From assembly GCA_023380675.1 (NCBI GenBank), contig JAMCRS010000323.1, positions 1-13,834 on the forward strand: a stretch of 13,834 nucleotides of DNA, in the 5' to 3' direction. Position numbers and translations under genes: made by a program. Positions 6,934 to 13,834 of the stretch are shown one piece after another. The notes beneath the pieces are model-generated. The model was not told the DNA's origin. It searched no databases and was given only the letters and a program-made list of their open reading frames with translations. The first letter of the stretch is position 1. Every line of letters begins with the position of its first letter. Source of the stretch: Chloroflexota bacterium (GTDB lineage: Bacteria > Chloroflexota > Anaerolineae > UBA4142).

Positions 6934-7941
6934 ATGGACATGCTCAAGAAGCTGAGCTCACCCAGGCTGGGATTAGCCGGTTTCTACCTTGTGATCGTGC
7001 TCGTCTTTTCGCTGCTTTCGCCGACCTTTCGTACGACTGACAACCTGGGCAATCTGCTGACCGGCTTTTCGCACATCGGCATCATGGCCATCGGCATGAC
7101 GTTTGCGATTCTGCTCGGCGGAATCGATCTGAGCGTAGGCGCGATCGTCAGTCTCGTCGGCATGACGATGTTCGACCTGCTCTTGATCTTTGACCTGCCC
7201 GGCTGGCTCGCCATTCCGATCGGGCTGCTCGTCGGAGCTTTGGCCGGGCTCGTGAACGGGCTGCTCGTCGTGCGGCTGAAACTCAATCCGTTCGTCGCGA
7301 CATTGGCGACCATGGCTTCTTATCGCGGCCTCACGTACGCGATCTCGGGACGCCAGTTGAATCCCGAGCTAACCGTGCGGGCGATCTCCGATCCGGTTTA
7401 CCTGGCGATCGACGGGCGTCTTGGGCCGATTCCGCTCGCATTCGTCTACTTGCTCGTGACAATCGGGGTCGCGTTCTTCATTCTGAAATACACCAAGTTG
7501 GGAATCGATATGTATGCGGTAGGGGGCAACGAAAAGGCTGCTCACCTGGCGGGGATCAACATCGGCCAGGTCAAGCTGTGGGGCTATATCTTTTCCGGCC
7601 TCTGCGCGGCGATCGCGGCGCTCGTCTTGACCTCTCGCATGAACACGTCCACGGAAGGGCTGGGTCTTGGCTTTGAGCTCTCTGCCATTGCGGCGGCTGT
7701 CATCGGCGGCACCAGCATGCAGGGCGGGGTCGGCAATCCGTTTGGACCGTCGCTGGGTGCGTTTCTGATCGGCACCCTTTACATCGGCATGACGCTGTTG
7801 GGCGTGACGACCTACGCGCAGCCTGTCGTCGCCGGCGTGATCCTGTTTAGCGCGATCGGCTACGACCGGTTCACCAAGATCCGTCAGGAACAAGAGCTGC
7901 TGCGGCGCCAGCACGTTCAATTCGGGGAGACGCGGGGGTAA
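6934..7941 (+). CDS. CUT2 sugar ABC transporter permease 1 (RbsC-like)
   Basis: The 335-residue integral membrane protein forms half of the sugar channel. Hydrophobic segments run from residue 13 almost to the C-terminus, as in the 8-10 helix RbsC/BPD_transp_2 family. The conserved GGIDLSVG is at 62-69. The cytoplasmic loop facing the ATPase is seen as GGNEKAAHLAGI, followed by VIGGTSMQGGVGNPFGP, the family's C-terminal signature. The C-terminus is a charged tail (KIRQEQELLRRQ). The start is ATG 6934 or ATG 6940; GAAGGTGG (6925-6932) suits the second slightly better, but both are in frame and the difference is two residues. A longer in-frame extension to 6805 would cross the intergenic hairpin and is rejected. 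The ATPase gene begins 4 nt after the stop. Confidence 0.92.
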   Translation: MDMLKKLSSPRLGLAGFYLVIVLVFSLLSPTFRTTDNLGNLLTGFSHIGIMAIGMTFAILLGGIDLSVGAIVSLVGMTMFDLLLIFDLPGWLAIPIGLLVGALAGLVNGLLVVRLKLNPFVATLATMASYRGLTYAISGRQLNPELTVRAISDPVYLAIDGRLGPIPLAFVYLLVTIGVAFFILKYTKLGIDMYAVGGNEKAAHLAGINIGQVKLWGYIFSGLCAAIAALVLTSRMNTSTEGLGLGFELSAIAAAVIGGTSMQGGVGNPFGPSLGAFLIGTLYIGMTLLGVTTYAQPVVAGVILFSAIGYDRFTKIRQEQELLRRQHVQFGETRG

Positions 7942-7945
7942 CGGC

Positions 7946-9463
7946 ATGGACGAACCGCAGGTGCTGGTGCAAGCGCGTCATCTCTCCAAACACTATTACG
8001 CCATCAAGGCGCTAGACGACGTCAGCATCGATATCCGGGCCGGCGAGGTTCACGCGCTCGTCGGAAGCAACGGCGCCGGTAAATCGACCCTCATCAAGAT
8101 CTTGACCGGGGCGATCGTACCTGACGCGGGCCAGGTCGTGGTCCAGGGCCAGCCGATGATGACGGGCGATCCCAAAGTGGCACTGGACACCGGCATTGCC
8201 TGCATCTATCAAGAGTCCAACCTCGTGCCGGCTCTGTCGGTCCTGGACAACATCATACTCGGCCGTCACTCGACCCACCAGTTCGGGACCTTTGACCGCA
8301 AAGCGCATAGGTCCGTCGTCCAGCAACTGCTCGCCAAGCACAGCTTGAACCTCGACCCGGAACTGCCGGTGCAGACGCTCCCCTCCGTACAGCAAAAAGA
8401 GGTCGAGATCGCCAAGGCGCTGTCGCTCAACGCCCGAGTGATCCTAATGGACGAGCCGACCGCCTGGCTCTCCCAATCGGAGGTCGAGAACCTTTTCCGT
8501 TCGATCCGAAACCTCACCCGCGAAGGCGTGGGCGTTCTCTACATTTCGCACGTGCTCGACGAGATCTTCGCCATCGCCGATCGCGTCAGCGTGCTGCGGG
8601 ACGGCAAGGTGCTCGGCACTACGCCGACCGCGCAGACGACCAAGTCGCAGTTGGTAGAGATGATGCTCGGCCGGCAGCTTTCGGCGGAGGCGAACGAGCT
8701 CCAATCAGAGCGTCCGGCCGACCAGGCTCGAACCGTCGCTCTGGAATGCCGTGGACTGAGCCGCGCCGGCCTGTTCAAGGACGTCAACCTTTCCGTCTGC
8801 AAAGGCGAGATCGTCTGTATCACGGGGCTGGTCGGTGCTAAGCGTTCCGAGCTCGTCCGCACCTTGTTCGGAGCCGAGCAGCCGGACGAGGGCGAGATCT
8901 GGGTGCACGGCCGACCGGTCACCGTCGATCGACCGCTGGACGCGATCCAACTCGGCATCGGTCTGGTACCCGAAGACCGCCGCCGCGACGGACTGCTCAT
9001 GGGGTTGACGATGAGCGACAATCTGGCGACGGCGCACCTGTCGCTGGTGACTCGCTTTGGCTTGATCTCCGATAGCCGCCTCAAGAACCTCGGCCGAAAT
9101 CAAATGGAGCAGCTCGGAATCGTTCCGCCACGACTCGAGATGATGGTCCGCAATCTGAGCGGCGGCAATCAGCAAAAGGTGCTCGTCGGCCGCTGGCTCG
9201 CCGGCAAAACGGACGTCTTTATTCTGGACGAGCCTACGGTCGGGATCGACGTCGGCGCCAAGGCGGATATCTACCGGATCCTGAGACGGCTCGCGAACGC
9301 GGGCGCCGCGATCCTGGCGGTTTCGTCTGACATCGAAGAGGTCATGACCATCGCCGATCGAATACTCGTGATGGCCAAAGGCCGGCTGGTGCGGGATTTC
9401 TCCCGGGGCGAGGTCACGCAGGCAGAGATCCTGAGGGCCGCGAGCGGAGAAACCGTGAAATGA
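7946..9463 (+). CDS. CUT2 sugar ABC transporter ATP-binding protein, two ABC domains (RbsA-like)
   Basis: The 505-residue cytoplasmic ATPase drives the importer. Domain 1 has Walker A GSNGAGKST (40-48), Q-loop Q89, a degenerate signature LPSVQQ (145-150), Walker B with DEPT (169-172) and switch H202. Domain 2 has a degenerate Walker A, GLVGAKRSE (294-302), lacking the GKS/T core. It also has a full signature LSGGNQQK (404-411) and Walker B ILDEPT (426-431). This asymmetry is normal in RbsA/MglA-type proteins: domain 1 Walker A pairs with the domain 2 signature to give one working ATP site. Domain 1's signature is unusually eroded, having lost the usual Ser-Gly core. The gene overlaps permease 2 by ATGA, indicating coupled translation. 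Confidence 0.94.
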   Translation: MDEPQVLVQARHLSKHYYAIKALDDVSIDIRAGEVHALVGSNGAGKSTLIKILTGAIVPDAGQVVVQGQPMMTGDPKVALDTGIACIYQESNLVPALSVLDNIILGRHSTHQFGTFDRKAHRSVVQQLLAKHSLNLDPELPVQTLPSVQQKEVEIAKALSLNARVILMDEPTAWLSQSEVENLFRSIRNLTREGVGVLYISHVLDEIFAIADRVSVLRDGKVLGTTPTAQTTKSQLVEMMLGRQLSAEANELQSERPADQARTVALECRGLSRAGLFKDVNLSVCKGEIVCITGLVGAKRSELVRTLFGAEQPDEGEIWVHGRPVTVDRPLDAIQLGIGLVPEDRRRDGLLMGLTMSDNLATAHLSLVTRFGLISDSRLKNLGRNQMEQLGIVPPRLEMMVRNLSGGNQQKVLVGRWLAGKTDVFILDEPTVGIDVGAKADIYRILRRLANAGAAILAVSSDIEEVMTIADRILVMAKGRLVRDFSRGEVTQAEILRAASGETVK

Positions 9464-10437
9464 AAACCACTAGCGTCAGTTCAAGAGCGCTGATGCCCCG
9501 CGTGCTCGCGGATTCGCTCAAAGACTATGGCCTGATCGGCGTCATGATCGTCGTCATCCTGTTCTTTTCGCTTCTCACACCTTCCTTTCTGACGATCAAC
9601 AATGCCGTAGGCATCATCTATCAGGTTTCCATCATTGGCATCATGGCGGTCTGTTCGACGTTCGTCGTGATCACGGGCGGGATCGACCTGTCCGTCGGAT
9701 CGATCATGGCGCTGTCCGGTCTTTTCGCCTATTTCACGCTCGAAGCGACCGGGCAAGCCGTCGTGCCGGCGCTGGCCGCCGGCGCGGCCATCGGAATACT
9801 CGTCGGCCTCGTGAACGGGATCATGGTCGCGCAGTTCAAGCTTCCGCCGATCGTCGTCACGCTGGCGATGATGAGCATCGCCCGCGGTCTGGCGCTCCTC
9901 ATCGGCGAAGCGTCTCTTCATTTGATCCGCGGGCCGGCCTCGTTTCTGTTCATCGGCAGCGGGCAGGTGCTTGGCCTGCCGCTCCCGATCTATATCTTTG
10001 CGGCCGCCGCCTTGATCGTAGTCTTTGTGCAGGTCAGGACGCCGTTGGGATTCGCGGTTTTTGCTATCGGCGAGAACGAGGCTGCTGCGCGCCTGGCCGG
10101 CATAGGCCTGCTGCGGACCAAGATCTGGGTCTATGCGCTGTCGGGCGTCGGCGCCGCGGTCGCCGGCATCATTCTGGCGTCCCAAGTCCACACCGCCTCT
10201 GCCGTCTACGGCGATGGCTACGAGCTCGACGTGATCGCCTCGATCGTCCTGGGCGGCACCAGCCTCATGGGTGGAAGCGGCTCGGCGCATCGCTCGGTGA
10301 TCGGCGCGCTGCTGATGGGCATCATCAATAACGGATTGAGCGTCCTCAACGTCGACGTGTCGCAGCAGTTGATCGTCAAAGGCCTGATCATCGTCGTCGC
10401 GTTGGCACTGGACCACTGGCTGCAGCGCGACAAGTAA
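9460..10437 (+). CDS. CUT2 sugar ABC transporter permease 2 (RbsC-like)
   Basis: The 325-residue membrane protein is the second channel subunit. It has the conserved GGIDLSVG at 73-80, hydrophobic helices throughout, the loop AIGENEAAARLAGIG, and VLGGTSLMGGSG near the C-terminus. It resembles permease 1 in layout but differs clearly in sequence, so the transporter is probably a heterodimer or the two permeases are alternatives. The start ATG overlaps the ATPase stop by 4 nt (ATGA). A small hairpin, GCCGC-TCT-GCGGC, lies at 10441-10453 between this gene and the next. A long open frame on the opposite strand is a codon-bias shadow. Confidence 0.92.
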   Translation: MKTTSVSSRALMPRVLADSLKDYGLIGVMIVVILFFSLLTPSFLTINNAVGIIYQVSIIGIMAVCSTFVVITGGIDLSVGSIMALSGLFAYFTLEATGQAVVPALAAGAAIGILVGLVNGIMVAQFKLPPIVVTLAMMSIARGLALLIGEASLHLIRGPASFLFIGSGQVLGLPLPIYIFAAAALIVVFVQVRTPLGFAVFAIGENEAAARLAGIGLLRTKIWVYALSGVGAAVAGIILASQVHTASAVYGDGYELDVIASIVLGGTSLMGGSGSAHRSVIGALLMGIINNGLSVLNVDVSQQLIVKGLIIVVALALDHWLQRDK

Positions 10438-10466
10438 TTCGCCGCTCTGCGGCAAAAAGGGACATC

Positions 10467-11369
10467 ATGGACTCGTTCGAGCATTCGGTAGAGCCCGGCC
10501 GATTCAACGCCTACGGCGTTTACGCCCCTCCTGTGCTGACGCCGGAGCTGCTCTCGCTCGTCAAAACCGGAACCGTATACAGCCTTTCCCTCATCTATCG
10601 CGAGGGCATTCCGGTCCCCGGCCCCATGGTGCCGTACACGCTCACGCCGCGCATTCGACACGGGGACCTGGATGACTTGCGCCCGGCGTCCGCCGCGGCC
10701 GAGGTGATCACGATGGCGGTTCACACCGCGACGCACATCGACGCGCTCTGCCATATCGGCGAGCGGCAGGACGATGCGGGTGAACCCAGCTTGGACGGAC
10801 CGGTCCGGTTATATGACAGCGCGGGCAGAACGGTGGATGCGGCCGACCACGTGACGTATCAGGGACAGAAGCATTTCAGCATCGCCGAGATGCCACCCAT
10901 ATTGACACGCGGAATCGTGCTCGACGTCGCCGGATTCAAGGGCGTGCCCGTTCTTCCGCCGGCCTATCCGATCACCGTTCGAGACATCCAGGGCACGTTG
11001 GAAAAACAGGGCTGTCAGATGCTGCCCGGCACCGCCGTTCTCGTCCGGACCGGTTACTACAAGCATCTGCAGGAACGTAATACCGCCTACGAGAACGCGA
11101 TCGCAGGAATTGATCTCGACGCGGCGCATTGGCTCGTGGAACAGGGCATGACCCTGGCCGGGGCGGATACGATGACGGTCGAGGCATTGCCGCCGATGGA
11201 CCACCGGGTGCACCGCTATTTGATCGTGCACAACGGGATGACGCTGCTCGAGAATCTGTTCCTGGAGAAATTGGTCGTCCAGTCCGTTTCGGAATTCCTC
11301 CTCATCGTCACGCCGCTTCGCTTGGTGGGAGCGACCGGCTCGTGGGTTCATCCCATCGCGATCGCTTGA
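10467..11369 (+). CDS. Cyclase-family metallohydrolase (kynurenine-formamidase-like fold)
   Basis: The 300-residue cytoplasmic protein of the cyclase family (PF04199 type) has no signal peptide. The metal-binding segment HTATHIDALCH (86-96) keeps H86, H90, D92 and H96. It departs from the common HxGTHxDxPxH at Gly (Ala88) and Pro (Leu94); ALCH-type motifs occur in the longer members of the family. The C-terminal block LLENLFLEKL and the final GSWVHPIA are also family features. Known members hydrolyse amides, lactams or related bonds (kynurenine formamide, isatin). In this operon a lactone, cyclic ketone or other sugar-derived ring could be the target, which is inference. AAGGGA (10457-10462) is a weak ribosome site before the ATG. 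The gene lies 29 nt after permease 2 and 29 nt before the zinc dehydrogenase. Confidence 0.85.
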   Translation: MDSFEHSVEPGRFNAYGVYAPPVLTPELLSLVKTGTVYSLSLIYREGIPVPGPMVPYTLTPRIRHGDLDDLRPASAAAEVITMAVHTATHIDALCHIGERQDDAGEPSLDGPVRLYDSAGRTVDAADHVTYQGQKHFSIAEMPPILTRGIVLDVAGFKGVPVLPPAYPITVRDIQGTLEKQGCQMLPGTAVLVRTGYYKHLQERNTAYENAIAGIDLDAAHWLVEQGMTLAGADTMTVEALPPMDHRVHRYLIVHNGMTLLENLFLEKLVVQSVSEFLLIVTPLRLVGATGSWVHPIAIA

Positions 11370-11398
11370 GATCGGTACGCCGACAATAGGAGACGTTC

Positions 11399-12439
11399 AT
11401 GCAGGGATTGATGAAGACGCGCGCGGGGCCCGGGAACGTGGAACTGGCGGAGGTGCCGGAGCCGCGGCCGGGACCGGGGCAGGTCAAGATCAAGGTCATG
11501 GCCGCGGGAATCTGCGGCTCCGACCTTCACATCCTTCACGACGATATCAAGCTCAACCTGCGCCCGCCGGTGATCATGGGTCACGAGTTTAGCGGTATCA
11601 TCGCCGAGGTCGGCGAGGGCGTCCAGGATTGGAAACCCGGCGACCGGGTCAGCAGCGAGACCGCGTTCAGCGTGTGCGGCGAATGCCTGTGCTGCCGGAC
11701 GGGCAACTATAATCTGTGCGACAAGAAATACTTGATTGGCTACGTCTACGACGGCTGTTTCACAGACTATGTCGTCGTTCCGCAGCACCGGCTCCACCGG
11801 CTGCCCGAGCGCCTGTCCTGGTCGGAAGGAGCAGTCTGCGAACCGCTCGCCTGCTGCGTGCACGGCGCGCTCGAGCTGGCCCACGTGGGTCCGCAGGAGG
11901 TGGTCGTCGTCGCCGGACCGGGCGCCATCGGCCAGTTGACGATGCAGGTCGCGCGGGCCGCCGGGGCAACCGTGATCGTGACCGGCGCTGCCGGCGATGA
12001 AGAGCGACTCGCCACCGCACGCGAGCTAGGCGCCAATGTCACCGTGCAGATTCAGCAGAAATCGATGGAGGACATCGTTTTGGAGCTGACTCAGGGCCGC
12101 GGCGCCGACGCCTATCTGGAATGTTCCGGCGCGCCCGCGGCCGCGCGGGCCGGTCTCGCGATCACTCGCAAAGGCGGCCGTTACCTGCAAATGGGCCTCT
12201 CGTCCGGCGCATTCCCGATCGAGTTCTCCCTGATCGCCTACCGCGAGCTGGAGGTCACCGGCTCGATCGGCTCCAAGTGGACTTCGTGGGTGACGGCGCT
12301 CAAGCTTCTCGACTCGGGCGCGGTCGACGTCGCTCCGCTGGTCAAGACGGTCTATTCCCTGCCTCAATGGCAGCAAGCGTTCGAGGCGTTCGAGAACCGG
12401 TCCGCGTTCAAAGTCCTTTTTCTGCCCGAATCGCCCTGA
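11399..12439 (+). CDS. Zinc-dependent medium-chain alcohol/polyol dehydrogenase
   Basis: The 346-residue cytoplasmic NAD(P)-dependent oxidoreductase belongs to the MDR family (sorbitol / L-threonine dehydrogenase type). Catalytic zinc ligands are C39 (GICGSD), H62 with E63 (MGHEFSG) and probably E148 (CEPLACC). The structural zinc cysteines are C93, C96, C99 and C107 in CGECLCCRTGNYNLC. The Rossmann glycine motif is GPGAIG at 173-178. An acidic residue typical of NAD preference is not clearly placed after the motif, where TGAAGDEER follows. The ribosome site AGGAG (11388-11392) lies 6 nt from the ATG. It likely oxidises a secondary alcohol on the imported polyol or sugar, or a sugar acid. Thermotoga's inositol pathway also pairs a zinc dehydrogenase with an IolO epimerase (recalled, not checked). 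The stop is followed by 62 nt before the transketolase gene. Confidence 0.92.
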   Translation: MQGLMKTRAGPGNVELAEVPEPRPGPGQVKIKVMAAGICGSDLHILHDDIKLNLRPPVIMGHEFSGIIAEVGEGVQDWKPGDRVSSETAFSVCGECLCCRTGNYNLCDKKYLIGYVYDGCFTDYVVVPQHRLHRLPERLSWSEGAVCEPLACCVHGALELAHVGPQEVVVVAGPGAIGQLTMQVARAAGATVIVTGAAGDEERLATARELGANVTVQIQQKSMEDIVLELTQGRGADAYLECSGAPAAARAGLAITRKGGRYLQMGLSSGAFPIEFSLIAYRELEVTGSIGSKWTSWVTALKLLDSGAVDVAPLVKTVYSLPQWQQAFEAFENRSAFKVLFLPESP

Positions 12440-12501
12440 CGGGATCCGGTCAACCGAAAGCATCTCACCAGTCCCTATCCCGTTCTTGGGAGGCTACAGG
12501 A

Positions 12502-13374
12502 ATGACTCGTGTCTATCCGCACGGCTCTCCGCACTGCGCTGATATGATCGCCGATCTCTCGCGGCGCGCCTACGAGTACCGCATTCAGGTTCTCAACATG
12601 GTGTACGCGCACCAGACCGGTCACATCGGCGGCGCCTTTTCGATCGCCGAGGCGCTCGTCGCGCTCTACTTTCACCATTTGCGGATCGACCCGCAGCAGC
12701 CGCAGTGGCCGGACCGCGATCGGCTGGTCTTTTCCAAAGGACACGCGTGCGCGATGCTCTATACCGTTCTGGCCCATCGGGGCTTTTTCCCCGTCGCCGA
12801 GCTGGCGACCTTTCGCGAGCTGAACAGTCATTTGCAGGGGCATCCCGAGCGTCAAAAGACGCCCGGCGTCGAAGTGCCGGCCGGCCCGCTCGGGCACGGC
12901 GTCGCCATAGGAGCCGGTATGGCGCTGGCGGCCCGCATGGACCGTTCGCGCCGCCGCACCTACGCGATCTTGGGAGATGGCGAGATCAACGCCGGCGTCG
13001 TCTGGGAAGGGGCGCTTGTCGCCGCCAAATATCAGCTCGACAACCTGACCGTAATCCTGGATTACAACGGCGTGCAGCAGACCGGCACGACCGCTCAGGT
13101 CCTTTCCACCGAACCCATCACGGCGAAATGGGCCGCGTTCGGCTGGCACGTGATCGAAATCCACGGGCACAATATGGCGCAGATGCTCGACGCGCTCGAT
13201 CAGGCCGACGAAGTTCACGCCAAGCCGGTCATTATCATTGCGAGGACGACCAAGGGCAAAGGGGTGAGCTTTATGGAGAATAACCCCTACTGGCACGGCA
13301 ATCCGCCGACCGAGCCGCAGTTTCAAGCGGCGCTCGCCGAGCTGCGGGAAGGAGCCGCAAAATGGCAGAACTAG
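12502..13374 (+). CDS. Transketolase, N-terminal (TPP-binding) subunit
   Basis: The 290-residue protein is the first half of a split transketolase that moves two-carbon ketol units between sugars with thiamine diphosphate. It contains GHIGGAFS with H41, SKGH with H81, GPLGHG (128-133) and the diphosphate/Mg motif GDGEINAG starting at G158, with DYNG (187-190) completing it. Ordinary single-chain transketolase is about 650 residues; separate N and C subunits of about 280-300 and 310-330 are common in special carbohydrate clusters. The ATG at 12502 was chosen because GGGAGG (12488-12493) lies 8 nt upstream; the long in-frame extension to 12121 overlaps the dehydrogenase gene and is a shadow. 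The C-subunit gene starts before this one ends, so the two are surely co-translated. Confidence 0.93.
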   Translation: MTRVYPHGSPHCADMIADLSRRAYEYRIQVLNMVYAHQTGHIGGAFSIAEALVALYFHHLRIDPQQPQWPDRDRLVFSKGHACAMLYTVLAHRGFFPVAELATFRELNSHLQGHPERQKTPGVEVPAGPLGHGVAIGAGMALAARMDRSRRRTYAILGDGEINAGVVWEGALVAAKYQLDNLTVILDYNGVQQTGTTAQVLSTEPITAKWAAFGWHVIEIHGHNMAQMLDALDQADEVHAKPVIIIARTTKGKGVSFMENNPYWHGNPPTEPQFQAALAELREGAAKWQN

Positions 13375-13834
13375 TCCGGGGCACGTTCGGCGCGCCCGTC
13401 TCGATGCGTAAAGCGTACGGCGAAGCGTTGGTCAAGCTCGGCGAGACGCATCCCGACGTGGTGGTGCTGAGCGCCGATGTCTCCAACTCCGACCACAGTG
13501 GCATGTTCCAGGCGAAATATCCCGACCGGTTCTTCAACGTCGGCATTGCCGAGCCCGCACTCGTCGACGTGTCCGTCGGCCTCGCCAATGCGGGCCGCGT
13601 GCCTATCGCCAATACGTTCTCCTTCTTGTTCGCCACGCGAGCGTTGGAGCAGGTCCGCACGCACCTCTGCTATGGCCAGGCGAACGTCAAGCTCGCCGGC
13701 GCCTACAGCGGCCTGTCCGATTCGTTCGACGGCCCCACCCACCACGCTATCACCGACCTGGCGGTGATGCGTGCCCTGCCCAACATGACCGTGGTCGTCG
13801 TTGCCGACGCCACCGAGACTAAACAAGCGGTGCC
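13362..13834 (+). CDS. Transketolase, C-terminal subunit (partial, runs off the window)
   Basis: The frame is open from the ATG at 13362 to the window edge, giving about 157 residues of an expected 310-330. It begins MAELVRGTFGAPVSMRKAYG and continues with the pyrimidine-binding domain: LSADVSNSD, then NVGIAEPALVDVSVGLA with E64, the conserved cofactor-activating glutamate, then FSFLFATRALEQVR and GPTHHAITDLAVMRALPNM. It overlaps the N-subunit gene by 13 nt in another frame, with GGAAGGAG (about 13347-13354) about 7 nt upstream as ribosome site. The GIAEPALVDV form differs from the common GIAEQNM of housekeeping enzymes, suggesting a pathway-specific transketolase. The TPP-dimer partner is the protein encoded just upstream. 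The missing C-terminal domain lies beyond the edge. Confidence 0.92.
   Translation, partial: MAELVRGTFGAPVSMRKAYGEALVKLGETHPDVVVLSADVSNSDHSGMFQAKYPDRFFNVGIAEPALVDVSVGLANAGRVPIANTFSFLFATRALEQVRTHLCYGQANVKLAGAYSGLSDSFDGPTHHAITDLAVMRALPNMTVVVVADATETKQAV

Noticed and set aside
10441..10453. GCCGC-TCT-GCGGC followed by AAAAA as a terminator
   Set aside because: The stem is only 5 bp and is followed by A rather than T on the coding strand, directly before the ribosome site of the next gene.
9481..10455. 324-residue antisense frame over permease 2, and a similar 352-residue one at 5889-6947
   Set aside because: Low-complexity, charge-rich products mirroring GC-biased codons of the plus-strand genes, with no domain or ribosome site.
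12440..12501. CGGT-CA-ACCG repeat as a second GntR operator
   Set aside because: The spacer is 2 nt rather than 3 and it lies inside the operon between two co-directional genes with no promoter signs.

Overview
The window is a carbohydrate or sugar-acid catabolic locus from a GC-rich bacterium. A Tat-type signal on a lipoprotein (twin arginines plus an LSAC lipobox) and the low-complexity Ala/Pro/Ser linker after it suggest a Chloroflexota-like or other Tat-using bacterium. That is an inference from style; no rRNA or marker gene is present.

Layout. Positions 1-590 hold no intact gene, only a frameshifted, truncated remnant of an integrase-core transposase (minus strand, about 93-334). From 4892 down to 591, four genes lie head to tail on the minus strand: an FCD/GntR regulator, an iron-type alcohol dehydrogenase, a LarA-type nickel-dependent hydroxyacid racemase/epimerase, and a TIM-barrel epimerase closely resembling Thermotoga IolO (5-keto-L-gluconate epimerase). 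The control region at 4940-5021 holds two good sigma-70-type promoters that face each other. Between their predicted starts lies one 13-bp palindrome of the GGT-N3-ACC kind used by FCD/GntR regulators. From 5724 rightward runs a long plus-strand operon: a sugar-binding Tat lipoprotein, permease 1, a double-domain ATPase, permease 2 (together a CUT2/ribose-type importer), a cyclase-family metallohydrolase, a zinc alcohol dehydrogenase, and the two halves of a split transketolase. The second half runs off the right edge.

How the parts may work together (inference). The importer would bring in an unphosphorylated monosaccharide, polyol or sugar acid. Two dehydrogenases of different families, a C2-type nickel epimerase, a keto-sugar-acid epimerase and a metallohydrolase would interconvert oxidised sugars. 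A split transketolase would then cut or rearrange a ketose. No sugar kinase or aldolase is present in the window, so the pathway is either completed to the right or runs largely on unphosphorylated intermediates. The GntR regulator probably controls both operons from the single shared operator.

The plus-strand operon has a leader of roughly 750 nt with a strong bulged hairpin and an unused perfect Shine-Dalgarno sequence. A second strong hairpin lies between the binding-protein gene and permease 1. No RNA genes, CRISPR array or intact mobile element were seen.
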